Positions 11,942 through 13,239 of a stretch of DNA of 13,239 bases are shown in pieces. Positions within the stretch are counted from its first letter, which is position 1, and each line of letters begins with the position of its first letter. The notes below the pieces were generated by a model. The model saw only the letters and a list, made by a program, of their open reading frames with translations. It ran no database searches and was not told where the DNA came from. Made by a program: the position numbers and the translations under genes. This stretch comes from Leptolinea sp. UBA5366 (lineage in GTDB: Bacteria; Chloroflexota; Anaerolineae; Anaerolineales; Anaerolineaceae): assembly GCA_002407845.1 (NCBI GenBank), contig DHPK01000015.1, positions 66,280 to 79,518 of the forward strand, read 5' to 3'.

Positions 11942-13239
11942 TCACCCGGTTCGTCCCGCCAGCGTCACCTTTTGCAGAACATCTTTGCAGGCGGCGTAGC
12001 TCTCCTGAAACATTTCGAAATAAGCCTGATAGATCCGCTGATTTGCTGGATTGGGTGTAAATATCTCGTCTCGATAACGACTGATTTCAGCACACCCGAC
12101 TGCCAGATTCGGATAGATTCCCGCACCGGTTCCTGCCGCAATGGCAGCCCCCAGGCTTGCCTGTTCCTCAGTTTGGGAAACTTTGAGCGGCACACCATAG
12201 ATATCCGCCTGAATTTGCAGCCATTGCCGGCTGCGTGCTCCACCGCCTGATGCCACCAGAACATTGGGGCGGGACCCCAGTTGAATGTAAAGTTCCAGAC
12301 AGTCTCTCAGAGAGAATGCCACCCCTTCCATGACTGCCCGAGTCATTGCCCAAGTCGTTGTGCTGCTGTTTACGCCAATAAACATACCGCTGATATTTGG
12401 ATTAACATGCGGTGTGCGCTCTCCGTTTAGATACGGCAGGAAAATCACGCCGCCGCTGCCGGGTTTGACTACCTCAATTTCCCGATTGATCTCGTCATAA
12501 GGACGCTTGCCAATGATCTGATTCCACCATTTCAGAGATAAACCCGCGCTCATCGTCGCGCCAAACGTGATCCAGCGATCAGCGTCATAAGCACAGAAAA
12601 GATTCGTGTTCAGCGCGGGATTCAAAATAGGCTTGCCAATCTGAAAACTGACCTGCCCGCTGCTGCCAATGTTGACGGTAGCGTCCCCGTCATGGATCAT
12701 GCCATTGCCGATCGACTGCATCACCTGATCACCGCCGCCGGCAACTGCGACCGTTCGCGTTGATAAGCCAGTAAGCGCAGCCGCAGCCTGGCTGACATGA
12801 CCAACTGGCTGAATCGTTTCATAGCACTTGGGGAAGATTTCAAGCGGAACGTCGACGCGTTTCAGAATTTCTTCTGACCAGCAGCGTTTTCGAATATCGA
12901 ATGCCAGCGTCGCTGAAGCATCTGCATTTTCAGATGACAACACACCCGTCATCTTGAATCGCACGTAATCCTTCGGCAAGCAGACATAGCGGATCCGGCG
13001 GTAGTTTTCCGGCTCATTATTTTTGACCCACAGCAGCGATACCAGCAGAAATCCTGTGAAAATTGGGTTCATCATCAGCCGCTCAACGTCGGCATGATCA
13101 AAGATCCTGTTAAGAGATTCAACCTCAGCAGATGAGCGCGCATCGCAATGCAGGATTGACGGGCGGACGACTTGATAATTTTCATCCAGCGGGACCAGCC
13201 CGTGCATTTGACCGGAAAAACTGACACCAGCAATTTCGG
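11942..13239 (-). CDS. xylB: Xylulokinase (FGGY family), 5' end beyond the window
   Basis: This FGGY-family kinase phosphorylates D-xylulose to xylulose 5-phosphate, feeding the pentose phosphate pathway. About 431 residues are visible. The frame is open to the window edge, where it reads EIAGVSFSGQMHGLVPLD, the xylulokinase SGQMHG signature that normally sits about 70-80 residues from the start. The visible in-frame ATG at 13207 is therefore internal. Further motifs are AGGGDQ, with the presumed catalytic-base Asp, IGSSGQ in place of the usual GTSG, FLPYLNGERTPH, and ASGGGARSRQWLQIQADIYGVPL near the C-terminus, then EEQASLGAAIAAG. With the missing part the protein would be close to the usual 490-510 residues. 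No xylose isomerase or transporter is seen within the window. The gene is followed at 156 bp by the DPH-repeat gene. Confidence 0.92.
   Translation of the reverse strand, partial: EIAGVSFSGQMHGLVPLDENYQVVRPSILHCDARSSAEVESLNRIFDHADVERLMMNPIFTGFLLVSLLWVKNNEPENYRRIRYVCLPKDYVRFKMTGVLSSENADASATLAFDIRKRCWSEEILKRVDVPLEIFPKCYETIQPVGHVSQAAAALTGLSTRTVAVAGGGDQVMQSIGNGMIHDGDATVNIGSSGQVSFQIGKPILNPALNTNLFCAYDADRWITFGATMSAGLSLKWWNQIIGKRPYDEINREIEVVKPGSGGVIFLPYLNGERTPHVNPNISGMFIGVNSSTTTWAMTRAVMEGVAFSLRDCLELYIQLGSRPNVLVASGGGARSRQWLQIQADIYGVPLKVSQTEEQASLGAAIAAGTGAGIYPNLAVGCAEISRYRDEIFTPNPANQRIYQAYFEMFQESYAACKDVLQKVTLAGRTG

Noticed and set aside
13205..13207. ATG at 13207 as the start of the xylulokinase
   Set aside because: The frame stays open to the window edge and encodes the conserved residues just before SGQMHG, so this Met is internal.
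1..13239. CRISPR array, transposon, prophage or defence system
   Set aside because: No regularly spaced repeats, terminal inverted repeats, transposase, integrase or recognised defence domain was seen on either strand.

Overview
The window looks like ordinary chromosomal DNA from an anaerobic, fermentative bacterium. The best guess is a member of the Chloroflexota, class Anaerolineae. The clues are a secreted protein that combines bacterial SH3 domains with an NBR1-type 'four-tryptophan' Ig-like domain, a long ribosomal protein L31, and a phosphofructokinase of the mixed-substrate (G104/K124) type. No rRNA, 16S fragment or other phylogenetic anchor is present, so this placement is an inference. 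Base composition and codon use look uniform, and I see no insertion sequence, integrase, tRNA or CRISPR array.

Layout, left to right. (1) Positions 1-34 hold a perfect 34-bp A/T-rich palindrome. (2) On the minus strand lies a ribosomal protein operon, rplU (L21) - rpmA (L27) - rpmE (L31), with a promoter near 1331-1358 and a rho-independent terminator at 54-83. L31 is about twice its usual length because it is fused to a domain resembling the C-terminal domain of the RNA polymerase alpha subunit. (3) Next, on the minus strand, are a secreted SH3b-SH3b-FW protein (1469-2665) and an MFS transporter (2759-3937). (4) A minus-strand operon follows, pfk - ppx-like - ppk1 (8939 down to 4033). The first two genes overlap by 8 bp and the last two are 28 bp apart. 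It couples the committed step of glycolysis to polyphosphate synthesis and to a divergent Ppx/GppA-family protein. (5) Two plus-strand genes follow: a YesL-like (DUF624) membrane protein and an extended SDR / NAD-dependent epimerase-dehydratase. (6) Convergent with the SDR is a 215-residue hydrophilic protein built around six Asp-Pro-His motifs, four of the five intervals being 23-25 residues. I recognise no family for it. (7) The window ends inside a minus-strand xylulokinase gene whose first roughly 70 codons lie beyond the right edge.

The central theme is housekeeping: ribosome assembly, glycolysis with phosphate-energy storage, and pentose entry through xylulokinase. The items that look least described are the L31-alphaCTD fusion, which retains counterparts of several alpha-CTD DNA-contact residues, and the DPH-repeat protein. 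The Ppx homologue in the polyphosphate operon also appears to have changed at positions normally needed for catalysis. No intergenic stretch exceeds about 230 bases; the longest are 1227-1468, 8940-9165 and 9871-10081, and their contents are described below.
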